A stretch of 64,000 bases of DNA from Candidatus Sulfotelmatobacter sp. (GTDB lineage: Bacteria > Acidobacteriota > Terriglobia > Terriglobales > Acidobacteriaceae): NCBI GenBank assembly GCA_036500765.1, contig DASYBM010000009.1:124001-188000 (forward strand), in the 5' to 3' direction. A model generated the notes under the pieces. It was not told the origin of the DNA. It searched no databases and saw only the letters and a program-made list of their open reading frames with translations. Numbering within the stretch: position 1 is the first letter of the stretch; every line of letters begins with the position of its first letter. Positions 43,169 through 51,010 of this stretch are shown here, piece by piece. Position numbers and translations under genes: made by a program.

Positions 43169-43264
43169 GGTTTCAAACTTTCGAAGGTCGCAATGTTTCA
43201 GGGCAGCAGAGCCATTCGGCCGAGCGATCTTGAAACCTTGAAACTCCGAAACCTTGAAACTTTG
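43169..43264 (+). repeat. TTTCAAGGTTTC word array between fdx and iscX
   Basis: The same 'GGTTTCAAACTTTCGAAGG' and 'CTTGAAACCTTGAAACTCCG' vocabulary as at 38585-38705, in inverted halves around GGGCAGCAGAGCC. Ends eight bases before the iscX start codon. Confidence 0.8.
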
Positions 43265-43271
43265 TCACTAC

Positions 43272-43493
43272 ATGGCAAAGAAATTAACATGGGACGACGC
43301 CCAGGACATCGGCATTGCCCTCTCTGAAACTCATCCCGAACTCGATCCGCTGTCCGTCCGCTTCACCGACCTGCACCGCTACATCACCGAACTCCCAGAT
43401 TTCGCGGGCGATCCCAAAGCCTCGAACGAAGGCAAACTGGAAGCAATTCAGATGGCCTGGAACGAAGAAGTGCAGGATCGTACCCAAGGCTGA
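43272..43493 (+). CDS. iscX: Fe-S assembly protein IscX (YfhJ)
   Basis: 73 residues from ATG 43272; TTG 43254 is in frame but inside the repeat. MAKKLTWDDAQDIGIALSE, DPLSVRFTDLHRYITELPDF and AIQMAWNEE match the IscX winged-helix fold. It binds IscS and tunes its activity with iron. Last recognisable gene of the isc operon. Confidence 0.93.
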   Translation: MAKKLTWDDAQDIGIALSETHPELDPLSVRFTDLHRYITELPDFAGDPKASNEGKLEAIQMAWNEEVQDRTQG

Positions 43494-43598
43494 GACTCTC
43501 AACAGTTTCAGCACGGGTCTGAGTTGGCCTCTAGACGTCGACGACCTATGCAGATACACAGTCGCAAGAAACGATTCGCGCAGCAAAAAGCAGAGACG

Positions 43599-43850
43599 AT
43601 GACCGCTACGGAGCAACTGATGAAGCGAGTCGTGGAGCGCACGGTGGACCCATACGAAGGCTATCTGCAAATCTGCGGCATATTCCAGCGACAGGCACAC
43701 TTGCAGATTCCCGAACTGCGCGCCTTCGTGCGAATCGATGGCATTGACCCTAACTGGTCAGTATCGGTCACGCCTGAACTGCGCAACACTATTGCCCAAA
43801 GGGCAGAAGCGTTCCTAGCTATGCGAAGGGAGCCACGCTCTACAAGTTAA
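43599..43850 (+). CDS. hypothetical protein downstream of iscX
   Basis: 83 residues if ATG 43599 is used (MTATEQLMKRVVERTVDPYE); frame open from 43524. A compact, mixed alpha/beta sequence with 'AFVRIDGIDPNWSVSVTPEL' and no motif known to me. No membrane segment. May be read from the isc message, 105 bp after iscX. Uncertain start. Confidence 0.45.
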   Translation: MTATEQLMKRVVERTVDPYEGYLQICGIFQRQAHLQIPELRAFVRIDGIDPNWSVSVTPELRNTIAQRAEAFLAMRREPRSTS

Positions 43851-43931
43851 GCGAGCACCGAGTCATTAGTTGGCGAACGATCGCCGTTACACTCAGCACA
43901 CTCGTCTCTGCGCTGGCGATCAGGATTACAT

Positions 43932-45719
43932 CTATTTCCCCGCGTCCGCCCGTTTCTTATAGAACTTTTGCAGCGTATAGAACGCGAGCTTGCGCTGTCC
44001 ACGATTCGAAATCAGTCCCTTGCGATTATGATAATCCTGCACGCCGGGCAGCATGCGCGCGGGACTTCGAAAATCCATCAGCACCCACGGCGTTAGCCCC
44101 GCGATATTCGGCATGCGCTCCACCATGGCAAGCTGATGCTGAAACAAATTCTCCTGATACTCCTCCGTCCAGATTTCATCCGCGTCGCCGTGGCGTCCAA
44201 ACGGCGCGCCCGCGCCAAATTCGCTGACGATCAGCGGCTTGTTCCATTTCAATTTCCATTGCGTCTTGTCGATATTTTCCAGCGGACCATCGTACCACCC
44301 TAAATACTCGTTCAACCCGAGCACATCCAGCGCCTCGCCAAACGAATCGCTAAGAGTTCGAACCGACCCGGCATTATCCGTGCGGTTCAAGGCCGAGGTA
44401 ATGAGCCGCGTGGAATCGAGTTCTCTCGCATCCTGCGCCAGCCGTTTCAGAAAAGTCGTGCGCTCCGGCTTCACCGGAGTCTCATTCGACATCGACCACA
44501 AGATCACGGCCGCGCGATTACGATCGCGCGCAATCATGTCACGCAGTTGCGTCTCCGCATTCGCCAGCGTCGCGGGATTGGTCCAGTCAATATCCCAATA
44601 AACCGGAATCTCCGACCACACCATCAGCCCCATGCGATCGGCCAGCCGAATTTCATTCTCGCTGTGCGGATAATGCGCGAAGCGCACGAAGTTGCATCCC
44701 AAATCTTTCACCCACCCCAGCAAAGTCTGCGCATCTTCCGGACTGAAGGCGCGCCCTTCGCGAAACGGCGCCTCCTCATGCATCGAAATGCCGCGCAAGA
44801 AAATAGGCTTGCCATTCAGCAGAATATTGCCGCCCTGCACCTCAATCGTCCGAAAGCCGATCTGATCGTGAACCGTGTCGCCGCCGCCAGTGAGGATCAC
44901 ATCGTAAAGTTTGGGATGATTCGGAGACCACAAATCCAGCTTCGCGGCAAAATGAAATACGGCGCGGCCTGATGCGTCTGTCGTAACAGTCTCGCGAACT
45001 CCCGCCTCCGAAATCTCTACCGTGACTTTCTGCGGCGACGACGCGCCATTCAACTGCACCCACCCCGCAATCTCGCTTTGCGAACCTTTGGCCAGTTGCA
45101 CGGAATAGTCTTGAATAAACTCCGTCGGCACTTCGACCAGCATCACATCGCGCGTAATCCCGCCGTAATTCCACCAATCGAACTTGAGCGCAGGCACGGC
45201 ATCGGCGCTCCGAACATTGCTCACCTCAACAATGAGATCGTTGTCGCCATCGTGCAGAAGCGAAGTCGCCTCAAAGTTGAACGGCGTGAACCCACCTTCA
45301 TGATCGCCCAGCTTTTCTCCATTCAGATAAATGCTGGCCATATCTTCGACGGCGCCGAAGTAGACAAATACCCGCGTATTCGCGCGTTTGTGATAACGAA
45401 ACTCGCGCCGATACCACACCGGCCCTTCGTAAAACATCAAGTCGTCGCGCTGCGTGTTCCAATCTCCAGGAACGTTGAGCACGGGCGACAGATCGAAACT
45501 ATATTCGACACGTTCGCCCTTACTCTTCGCCTTGGCATCGAGAAAAAATCGGCCCGACTTGCCGTTATCAAATGGGTCCACAATGGCGTGCCACGCCCCG
45601 TCAAGGCTCACAGTCGTGCGGTTCGCCGCATTCGCGATCAGCGTGGATGGAGCAGGCGCAGCATAAGCGGATCCCGCCAGCAGCAGCAACAGCGAGCAGC
45701 GTTTGATCATAACCAGCAT
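43932..45719 (-). CDS. secreted GH2 glycoside hydrolase (beta-galactosidase/glucuronidase type)
   Basis: 595 residues from ATG 45719, with GAGG seven bases upstream. Signal peptide MIKRCSLLLLLAGSAYA. Domain order: sugar-binding jelly roll (about 40-190), Ig-like domain (about 200-295), TIM barrel (300-590). Acid/base Glu in WSMSNETP and nucleophile Glu in VSEFGAG are present. Length fits a beta-glucuronidase-type GH2, shorter than LacZ. It neighbours galT on the same strand, in line with galactose-containing substrates, but the specificity is open. Confidence 0.88.
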   Translation of the reverse strand: MLVMIKRCSLLLLLAGSAYAAPAPSTLIANAANRTTVSLDGAWHAIVDPFDNGKSGRFFLDAKAKSKGERVEYSFDLSPVLNVPGDWNTQRDDLMFYEGPVWYRREFRYHKRANTRVFVYFGAVEDMASIYLNGEKLGDHEGGFTPFNFEATSLLHDGDNDLIVEVSNVRSADAVPALKFDWWNYGGITRDVMLVEVPTEFIQDYSVQLAKGSQSEIAGWVQLNGASSPQKVTVEISEAGVRETVTTDASGRAVFHFAAKLDLWSPNHPKLYDVILTGGGDTVHDQIGFRTIEVQGGNILLNGKPIFLRGISMHEEAPFREGRAFSPEDAQTLLGWVKDLGCNFVRFAHYPHSENEIRLADRMGLMVWSEIPVYWDIDWTNPATLANAETQLRDMIARDRNRAAVILWSMSNETPVKPERTTFLKRLAQDARELDSTRLITSALNRTDNAGSVRTLSDSFGEALDVLGLNEYLGWYDGPLENIDKTQWKLKWNKPLIVSEFGAGAPFGRHGDADEIWTEEYQENLFQHQLAMVERMPNIAGLTPWVLMDFRSPARMLPGVQDYHNRKGLISNRGQRKLAFYTLQKFYKKRADAGK

Positions 45720-45849
45720 CAGAGCACCTCGAACCCGCAACCAGATTTTACAAGTTCGTGACAATTCGGCCCGACGACTCCACTTATGCTGCCTGCATGA
45801 AGGCCCGTGCCAACTCATAGACCTTCTCTCTCTCCGGCCCAATTGCGAA

Positions 45850-45880
45850 GGGCACGGCCCGCAAGCCGTGCCCTCTTTTT
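45850..45880 (+). repeat. GGGCACGGC hairpin with T tract between GH2 gene and galT
   Basis: GGGCACGGC (45850-45858) pairs with GCCGTGCCC (45865-45873) around a 6-nt loop, followed by TCTTTTT. It has terminator form on the plus strand, but both neighbours are minus-strand genes. The left flank 'GAAGGGCACG' equals that of the hairpin at 39307, one base pair changed on both sides. A 13-bp direct repeat TCTGATCCAGACG lies at 45896-45908 and 45910-45922. Confidence 0.7.
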
Positions 45881-45950
45881 CTGATTTTCTCTTTTTCTGA
45901 TCCAGACGTTCTGATCCAGACGCTTTCCGATCTGATCCCGAGTCCCGCGG

Positions 45951-46991
45951 CTATCCCACCGTCACCGGCGCCGGTTCCTCCACATTCGCCTCGCGCAGAA
46001 ACTTCGCAGCCTCTTCCGGCGGCGTGGGATTGATATAAAAACCGGTGCCCCACTCGAATCCCGCGGTCTTGGTCAGCTTCGGCATGAACTCGATGTGCCA
46101 GTGATAATGATCGTTTTGCGAATCCTGCGCCGGAGAAGTGTGAATCACCAGGTTGTACGGCGGATTGTCCAGCACGCGATCGGCGCGGCCCAGCAGCTCT
46201 TTCAGTGATCGCGCCAGATTCTCAAACATGTGCGACGAAGAGTTCTCGAACGCCGACTCGTGCTGCTTGGGCAGAATCCAGGTTTCAAAGGGAAAGCGCG
46301 GGGCGTACGGCGCCAGCGTCAGGAAATTTTCGTTCTCGGCGACAACTCGCGTCGCGCTCTCCATCTCCTGGTGGATGATGTCGCAGAATACGCAGCGTTC
46401 TTTATACAAGAAATATTGCTTCGCTCCTTCGAGCTCCTGCACCACGTTGATGGGCAGAATGGGCAGCGCAATCAGCTGCGAGTGCGCATGTTCGAGCGAC
46501 GCGCCCGCGGCCTCGCCGTGATTTTTGAAGATCAGGATGTACTTGAAGCGCCGATCTTTTTTCAGATCGAGGATGCGGTCGCGAAACGTCCACAGCACAT
46601 CTTCAATTCGTTTGGGAGGCAGAGTCGCCAGGCTGGCCGAGTGGTCGGGCGTCTCGATGATGACTTCATGCGCCCCAATCCCATTCATGCGGTCGAACAT
46701 GCCCTCGGCCTGGCGGTTGAGCGTGCCCTCAATGCCTAGCGCGGGAAATTTGTTGGGCACGACGCGCACCGTCCATCCCGGCGTGTCGCGCTGCGGAGGC
46801 GGCCCGCCGTTCGGGTTCGGACGATACGCCTGAATCTCCGGCGGGGTCTTCGTCTCGTTGCCGTAGCAGAAGGGACAAAATCCCCCCTTGATCTTCATAT
46901 TCTCGCGGACGAAGTCCGTCGGCCGCTTGGCCCGGTCCGTCGAGATAATCACCCAACGCCCCACAATCGGATCTTTTCTCAGCTCAGGCAA
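45951..46991 (-). CDS. galT: galactose-1-phosphate uridylyltransferase
   Basis: 346 residues from TTG 46991, with AGGA seven bases upstream. HIT-superfamily features: GGFCPFCYGNE zinc cysteines, VPNKFPAL, FKNHGEAAGASLEHAHSQ with the catalytic His of the HxH pair, CVFCDII and NDHYHWHIEFMPKL. It swaps UDP between UDP-glucose and Gal-1-P in the Leloir pathway. HAHSQ in place of the classical HPHGQ is seen in the DUF4921/GalT-like branch, so an ADP-glucose or related sugar phosphate is possible. Confidence 0.88.
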   Translation of the reverse strand: MPELRKDPIVGRWVIISTDRAKRPTDFVRENMKIKGGFCPFCYGNETKTPPEIQAYRPNPNGGPPPQRDTPGWTVRVVPNKFPALGIEGTLNRQAEGMFDRMNGIGAHEVIIETPDHSASLATLPPKRIEDVLWTFRDRILDLKKDRRFKYILIFKNHGEAAGASLEHAHSQLIALPILPINVVQELEGAKQYFLYKERCVFCDIIHQEMESATRVVAENENFLTLAPYAPRFPFETWILPKQHESAFENSSSHMFENLARSLKELLGRADRVLDNPPYNLVIHTSPAQDSQNDHYHWHIEFMPKLTKTAGFEWGTGFYINPTPPEEAAKFLREANVEEPAPVTVG

Positions 46992-47114
46992 TACAGAATC
47001 CTTTCAACATGCTTCGGTCCAACAAGCCCGGCTCGACAGGCTCAGCCAGACTCGATCGGGCAAAATCGTTATTTTACGCCCTCCGGAGCTACCTCGACAA
47101 CTTTTAGAGCAGCG

Positions 47115-47160
47115 ATGTCATCCTGAACGGAGCCGTTTTTCAGGCGAAGTGAAGGATCTC
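47115..47160 (+). repeat. family D intergenic repeat (GTCATCCTGA ... GAAGGATCTC)
   Basis: A copy of the 'GTCATCCTGAgcgaagcGAAGGATCT' repeat with an insert, ending AAGTGAAGGATCTC. In the 226 bp between yraN and galT. Confidence 0.65.
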
Positions 47161-47217
47161 GGACTCCACCGGCTCGTCGCGCGAGCCCAAGGCGCCGCTC
47201 CTATTTCGCAATCACCA

Positions 47218-47682
47218 TTACCTCGACAACGAAGCATTGCGAAACACTTCGATCTGCGGACGCCCGCTCACACCCGCGTAGTATACGCTCACGATGTCGA
47301 ATCTCCACTGGCACGTAGGTGGCTGGCGCCGCAGGTATTCCCGCGCCACCTGCGCGATCTCGCGCCGCTTGTGCCGGTCGACGGCCGCCTCGGCAGGCTT
47401 CACGTCGAGCGCCACATCCCCGTGGAATGTCCGCGTCTTCACTTCAATGAAGCAAAGAACATCGTGGTCCCACCCGATCAGATCGATCTCCCCCCGGCAC
47501 CGCGGCGTACGAAAGTTCCGCGCCACAATGGCATAGCCCAGCTTGCGAAGATGAAAGTAAGCATCTTCCTCCCCGCGCGACCCAGTACGCTGATGCCGCG
47601 GCCGCGGGTCCGCAGGAAGCACACGGGCAGCCAGCCAATCGAGCCCGTGGATGATGGTACGGGTGAGGGCGGTGGGGAGCAT
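47218..47682 (-). CDS. yraN: YraN family (UPF0102) nuclease-fold protein
   Basis: 154 residues. Restriction-endonuclease-like core: GSRGEEDAYFHLRKLGYAIVARNFR, CRGEIDLIGWD and FIEVKTR give the E...D...ExK metal site. N-terminal extension of about 35 residues. YraN proteins are linked with recombination or envelope genes but have no settled role. No ribosome-binding site is obvious at ATG 47682. Confidence 0.88.
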   Translation of the reverse strand: MLPTALTRTIIHGLDWLAARVLPADPRPRHQRTGSRGEEDAYFHLRKLGYAIVARNFRTPRCRGEIDLIGWDHDVLCFIEVKTRTFHGDVALDVKPAEAAVDRHKRREIAQVAREYLRRQPPTCQWRFDIVSVYYAGVSGRPQIEVFRNASLSR

Positions 47683-47938
47683 GTCAGCGTGGGATCAGAT
47701 GAAGATAGGGCGGGATATTCATATCTAAAGTTTTAAAAATGTTTTTGGCTAAAATATTGGTTCTATTAAGGTTAGCTGGCTTTGCGCGGAGCGCGAGGGT
47801 GCAGTCTATCGCGCCCGGACTGAGGTTGCAGTTGAGGCTCGTGGAACCGTTGGGCATAGTTCCAAGGTGGCACGTTCAGATTTCTCAGTAAAGGCCGTTC
47901 GTCACAGGAATGAAATAAGGGCTGTGGAAAACCTGAGC
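47683..47938. other. intergenic region without recognised content
   Basis: 256 bp between yraN and a small membrane protein gene, both on the minus strand. Locally A+T rich (47730-47770). No repeat or terminator seen. Confidence 0.35.
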
Positions 47939-48676
47939 TCATGACGATCTTCCTACCGTCCGATTCTCTGCGCGATTGGCATCCAAGAGCTTCGATGCAA
48001 CAGCTTCGGGATTCTCGATTTGGGTGATTCCGCGAGATATCTGATTTCTCAGGTCGATCAGCGCGTCTGTGCGGTCTTCGCCTTTTGCGCTGCGCGCGTC
48101 GATCGTCGCCAGTTCGTCTTCTGATGAGCGAATCAATGCCTGTAATTTTGAGGATTTCTGCTGAGCTTGCTCGGCGTCTACATCAGGTCGATACTGCTGC
48201 TTTACTAGCGAAGCGATTAAGACGAGCACGCCGAAAATCCCGACCGTCTTGGGCGGAAGGGCCTCCTGGACAAACGAGCTTGCCAGAACCCCCCCGATTA
48301 CAACCTGAGCGAACGTCAGTGAGCCAGACAGAATGCGAGAGACCTTCGCTGAACTCTCCTCTTGTGCCATAGCAGTTTTGGCATCGTTCAGTCGAATTAC
48401 CACGTGGCCACGAGCGACGGAGTGGGACTCGGTCGCGCTATCTCGAGTTTTCCATGCTTTGTCAACCCGTCCTTCGGCGGCGCCTGAACGTTTCACTCCT
48501 GCATCAGATTTCCGCAGCGCCCCCCACGCTGGGGCCATCTTCTGGATTGTCAGCGCCTCCACAAAGCTTAGTAGCACCTTCCTTAGAATTGTCGCTGCGG
48601 CAGCGACCAGCGTTACAGCCACCGCAAGCGCCTCTGCGTGTTGATTGAGGTACAAAAACAGATATTTTATGGCCAA
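47939..48676 (-). CDS. unknown membrane protein with SLATT-like layout
   Basis: 245 residues from TTG 48676 with GGAG upstream. One N-terminal membrane helix (LAVAVTLVAAAATILRKVLL), a charged linker, a central hairpin of two helices (FAQVVIGGVLASSFVQ and VGIFGVLVLIASLVKQQYRP), then a helical C-terminus. The layout resembles two-helix SLATT/DUF4231 proteins linked with nucleotide-sensing defence, but sequence similarity is too weak to claim. The start region AGAGG (48676-48680, plus strand) pairs with CCTCT (48688-48692), which could mask the ribosome-binding site. Confidence 0.5.
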   Translation of the reverse strand: MAIKYLFLYLNQHAEALAVAVTLVAAAATILRKVLLSFVEALTIQKMAPAWGALRKSDAGVKRSGAAEGRVDKAWKTRDSATESHSVARGHVVIRLNDAKTAMAQEESSAKVSRILSGSLTFAQVVIGGVLASSFVQEALPPKTVGIFGVLVLIASLVKQQYRPDVDAEQAQQKSSKLQALIRSSEDELATIDARSAKGEDRTDALIDLRNQISRGITQIENPEAVASKLLDANRAENRTVGRSS

Positions 48677-48743
48677 GAGGTGTTACTCCTCTGAGAGGGG
48701 AAGGTGCTCGTATGGTGTGTCGGCATCTCGTAACCTTCGGATG

Positions 48744-48926
48744 TCAACCTTTTCTTGCGCGAGCTTTAGGCGGCCAGCGTTTCTTACTGTTGAGGCGTTT
48801 GGTAAGTTGCTTCTCGATTTCGCGGGGAATAACTATTGTGAGTTCCAAACGCTTCCCGTAAAAGTGGATCTTGACCTCGGCCTTCCCTGCCTTCATGTGG
48901 CTTACTTTTTTCGCGGTCCTAGCCAT
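48744..48926 (-). CDS. small basic protein, unknown
   Basis: 60 residues with a strong site (TTGGAGGGG) before ATG 48926. Composition is very basic (AKKVSHMKAGKAEVKIHFYG ... KRLNSKKRWPPKARARKG), with one predicted beta-hairpin then a helix. It could bind nucleic acid or be an antitoxin-like partner of the membrane protein that starts 67 bp downstream. No family recognised. Confidence 0.55.
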   Translation of the reverse strand: MARTAKKVSHMKAGKAEVKIHFYGKRLELTIVIPREIEKQLTKRLNSKKRWPPKARARKG

Positions 48927-48960
48927 TGTGCCCCTCCAAGTGATTAGCGAAAGGAAAAGG

Positions 48961-48984
48961 GTCCTGCGGCGTTAGCCGCGGGAC
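48961..48984. repeat. hairpin with GTTA loop
   Basis: GTCCTGCGGC pairs with GCCGCGGGAC over 10 bp with one T-G pair; loop GTTA. The inner GCGGC/GCCGC stem equals the hairpin at 39346-39359 apart from one loop base. On the minus strand it lies upstream of the 60-residue gene. Confidence 0.7.
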
Positions 48985-49372
48985 CCCCTCCCGGACGGGG
49001 TTCTTTGTACACCTTGGGTCGGGGGAATGCAAAGGGCACTGGGGTGGGGGCGCGGGGCACGAGTGGGCTATGGGAGATCAAAATCCCCACGTCTCGCAAA
49101 GGACGCGAGAGATGGGGCACCCGGGTACCCCCGAATATTTTCTCGGAACATTCCTCGGATCTAGTTTCCGAGCCGAAAACGCCTCAAGTTTTTTTCCCGG
49201 TGCCGCGCGATAATCCCACTCCTCCGCGCATCTAATGTGCATAATCCTTCGCTCTTTGAGAACAAAATACCCCAAGTCCTTTCGATGGAATATTTTGCCC
49301 CTAAGTTATTCCAGCTCTAGGATCTTTTCTGAGTTTCACGCCAAAGCGATGATTCCAATAGATCGCGGGCAA

Positions 49373-49392
49373 GGAGGGGGGAGGGGGAGGGG
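49373..49392 (+). other. G-quadruplex-forming tract
   Basis: Runs of 2, 6, 5 and 4 G separated by single A residues in 20 bp. With four G runs it meets the two-tetrad rule outright and three tetrads with run sharing. Downstream of the aminotransferase gene, on the strand opposite to its message. Confidence 0.7.
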
Positions 49393-49432
49393 TATTAAAG
49401 TTGAGCGTCCGAGGGGGCGCCGACGAGAACCA

Positions 49433-49473
49433 GCCGAGCGTTGCTCGGCCCGGACGGACGAATGCGTCCGTCC
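49433..49473 (+). repeat. family B hairpin repeat, variant copy (tandem stems)
   Basis: GCCGAGC/GCTCGGC (49433-49449, loop GTT) followed by GGACGGACG/CGTCCGTCC (49452-49473, loop AATG) and CCACAC. It aligns with 51380-51421, with two stem positions changed on both sides so pairing is kept. Confidence 0.75.
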
Positions 49474-49512
49474 CCACACAAATAAAACACACGAACAAGA
49501 GCAAGAGAAAAA

Positions 49513-49544
49513 GCAGATTCCTCGCTCCGGTCGGAATGACAAGC
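49513..49544 (-). repeat. family D intergenic repeat (GTCATTCCGACCGGAGCGAGGAATC)
   Basis: On the minus strand: GTCATTCCGACC, GGAGCGAGGAATCTGC. The best copy here of a repeat type that I know to be common between genes in several phyla; its function is unknown. Confidence 0.7.
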
Positions 49545-49600
49545 AAGAAAAACGGGCAGGACCAATGGCCCGCCCGTTTGGACTTCATCAAGGAATTTGC

Positions 49601-51010
49601 CTACGTGCTTCGGTCTACTTTCCTGATGCACTCTTCGAGCACGTCGACCGCAACGTCTGCCTCTTCTTTGGTCACGACCAGCGCGGGGCAGATTCTTACT
49701 GTGCTGGGGCCGCAGCCCAGGAAGAGGACTCCGTGTTCGAAGGCCTGCTCGACGATGCGGTCGCGTTCGACGGCGGCGTATTCTTTCGTGACTTTGTCTT
49801 TCACGATGTCGACGCCGATCATCAGGCCGCGGCCGCGAACGTCGCCGACCAGCTTGAGTTTCGTTGGCCAGTCCGCCATGCGTTTCAGCATGTGATTGCC
49901 GACTTCGGTGGAGTTGGCGAGCAGGTTCTCTTTTTCGATTACATCCAGAGTCGCCATGGCCGCGGCAATGCAGATGGGATTGCCGCCGAAGGTGGAGGCG
50001 TGCGAGCCGGGGACCCAGTCCATGAGTTCGGCTCGGGTCATGGTGATGCCGAGCGGCATGCCGGAGGCGATGCCTTTGGCGATGCAGACCATGTCGGGCT
50101 CGACGCCGGTGTGCTCGACGGCGAACCATTTGCCGGTGCGTCCGATGCCGCTTTGCACTTCGTCGACCACCAGCAGGATGCCGTGGCGGTCGCAGATGCG
50201 GCGCAGTTCCTGCATGAAGATGGTGGGAGCGACGACGTATCCGCCTTCGCCCTGGACGGGCTCGACGAAGATGGCGGCGACCTCTTCGGGAGCGAGAATC
50301 GTCTTGAAAAGCTTTTCTTCGATGAAGCGCGCGCAGCTTAGCGCGAAGTCGTCGGGGGATTGCGAGCTTCCACTTCGATAAGCGTCGCTGCGGTAGACGT
50401 CTGGATAGCGAATGTGCGTCACGCCGGGGACGAGGGGGCTGAAACGGCGCTTCTGCTGCGGCTTGGAGGCGGTCAAGGAGAGCGCGCCCATGGTGCGTCC
50501 GTGAAACGCGCCGAAGAAAGCGATCACGTTCTGGCGCTTGGTGTGGTAGCGGGCCAGCTTGAGCGCGCACTCGATGGCTTCGGCGCCGGAGTTGCCGTAA
50601 TAAATGCGATGCGGGCCGGGCATGGGCGCGATCTTCGAGAGGCGCGCGGCGAGTGTGACCATGCTCTCGTAATAGAAATCCGTGCCCGACATGTGGATGA
50701 GTTCGGCGGCCTGTTTCTGAATGGCGGCGACAACGTCCGGATGGCAATGGCCGGTGGAGGTCACCGCGATGCCGGCTGAGAAGTCGAAGAACTCGTTGCT
50801 GTCGACGTCGGTGACGACGATGCCGCGTCCGGACTTGGCGACGAGTGGGTACGAGCGGGTGTAGGACGGCGAAATATATTGCTGGTCGCCGGCGAGCACG
50901 CGCTGGGCGTTGGGGCCGGGCAGGGCGGTCTTGATCTTTGGCCCGACAGTTGCGCGGTTGGCGGCGGGCGATGTTGCGGGCTTTGTTGCCGTCATGGTTT
51001 TTGTGGTCAT
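49601..51010 (-). CDS. class III PLP aminotransferase (4-aminobutyrate/acetylornithine type)
   Basis: 469 residues from ATG 51010 with GGAGGA eight bases upstream. PLP features: YGNSGAEAIECALKLAR, FFGAFHGRTMGALSLT, VDEVQSGIGRTGKWFAVEH and the catalytic lysine in CIAKGIASGMPLG. C-terminal VRGRGLMIGVDIV. The pattern is closest to GabT-like or basic-amino-acid aminotransferases; substrate not certain. The unusually long, low-complexity N-terminus (Thr/Ala/Pro) is not conserved in the family. Confidence 0.88.
   Translation of the reverse strand: MTTKTMTATKPATSPAANRATVGPKIKTALPGPNAQRVLAGDQQYISPSYTRSYPLVAKSGRGIVVTDVDSNEFFDFSAGIAVTSTGHCHPDVVAAIQKQAAELIHMSGTDFYYESMVTLAARLSKIAPMPGPHRIYYGNSGAEAIECALKLARYHTKRQNVIAFFGAFHGRTMGALSLTASKPQQKRRFSPLVPGVTHIRYPDVYRSDAYRSGSSQSPDDFALSCARFIEEKLFKTILAPEEVAAIFVEPVQGEGGYVVAPTIFMQELRRICDRHGILLVVDEVQSGIGRTGKWFAVEHTGVEPDMVCIAKGIASGMPLGITMTRAELMDWVPGSHASTFGGNPICIAAAMATLDVIEKENLLANSTEVGNHMLKRMADWPTKLKLVGDVRGRGLMIGVDIVKDKVTKEYAAVERDRIVEQAFEHGVLFLGCGPSTVRICPALVVTKEEADVAVDVLEECIRKVDRST

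Larger units (their letters stand above)
48927..49600. other. 674 bp gene-free region rich in hairpins and G tracts
   Basis: Holds a 10-bp stem with GTTA loop (48961-48984), a G-tract block (49373-49392), two tandem hairpins (49433-49449 and 49452-49473), a family D repeat (49513-49544) and a possible terminator stem AAACGGGC/GCCCGTTT near 49548-49577 for the aminotransferase gene. No coding frame with domain content; open frames here are Arg-rich shadows. Confidence 0.6.

Noticed and set aside
45850-45880. Functional terminator for a plus-strand gene
   Set aside because: There is no plus-strand gene ending upstream; kept as a repeat-type hairpin only.
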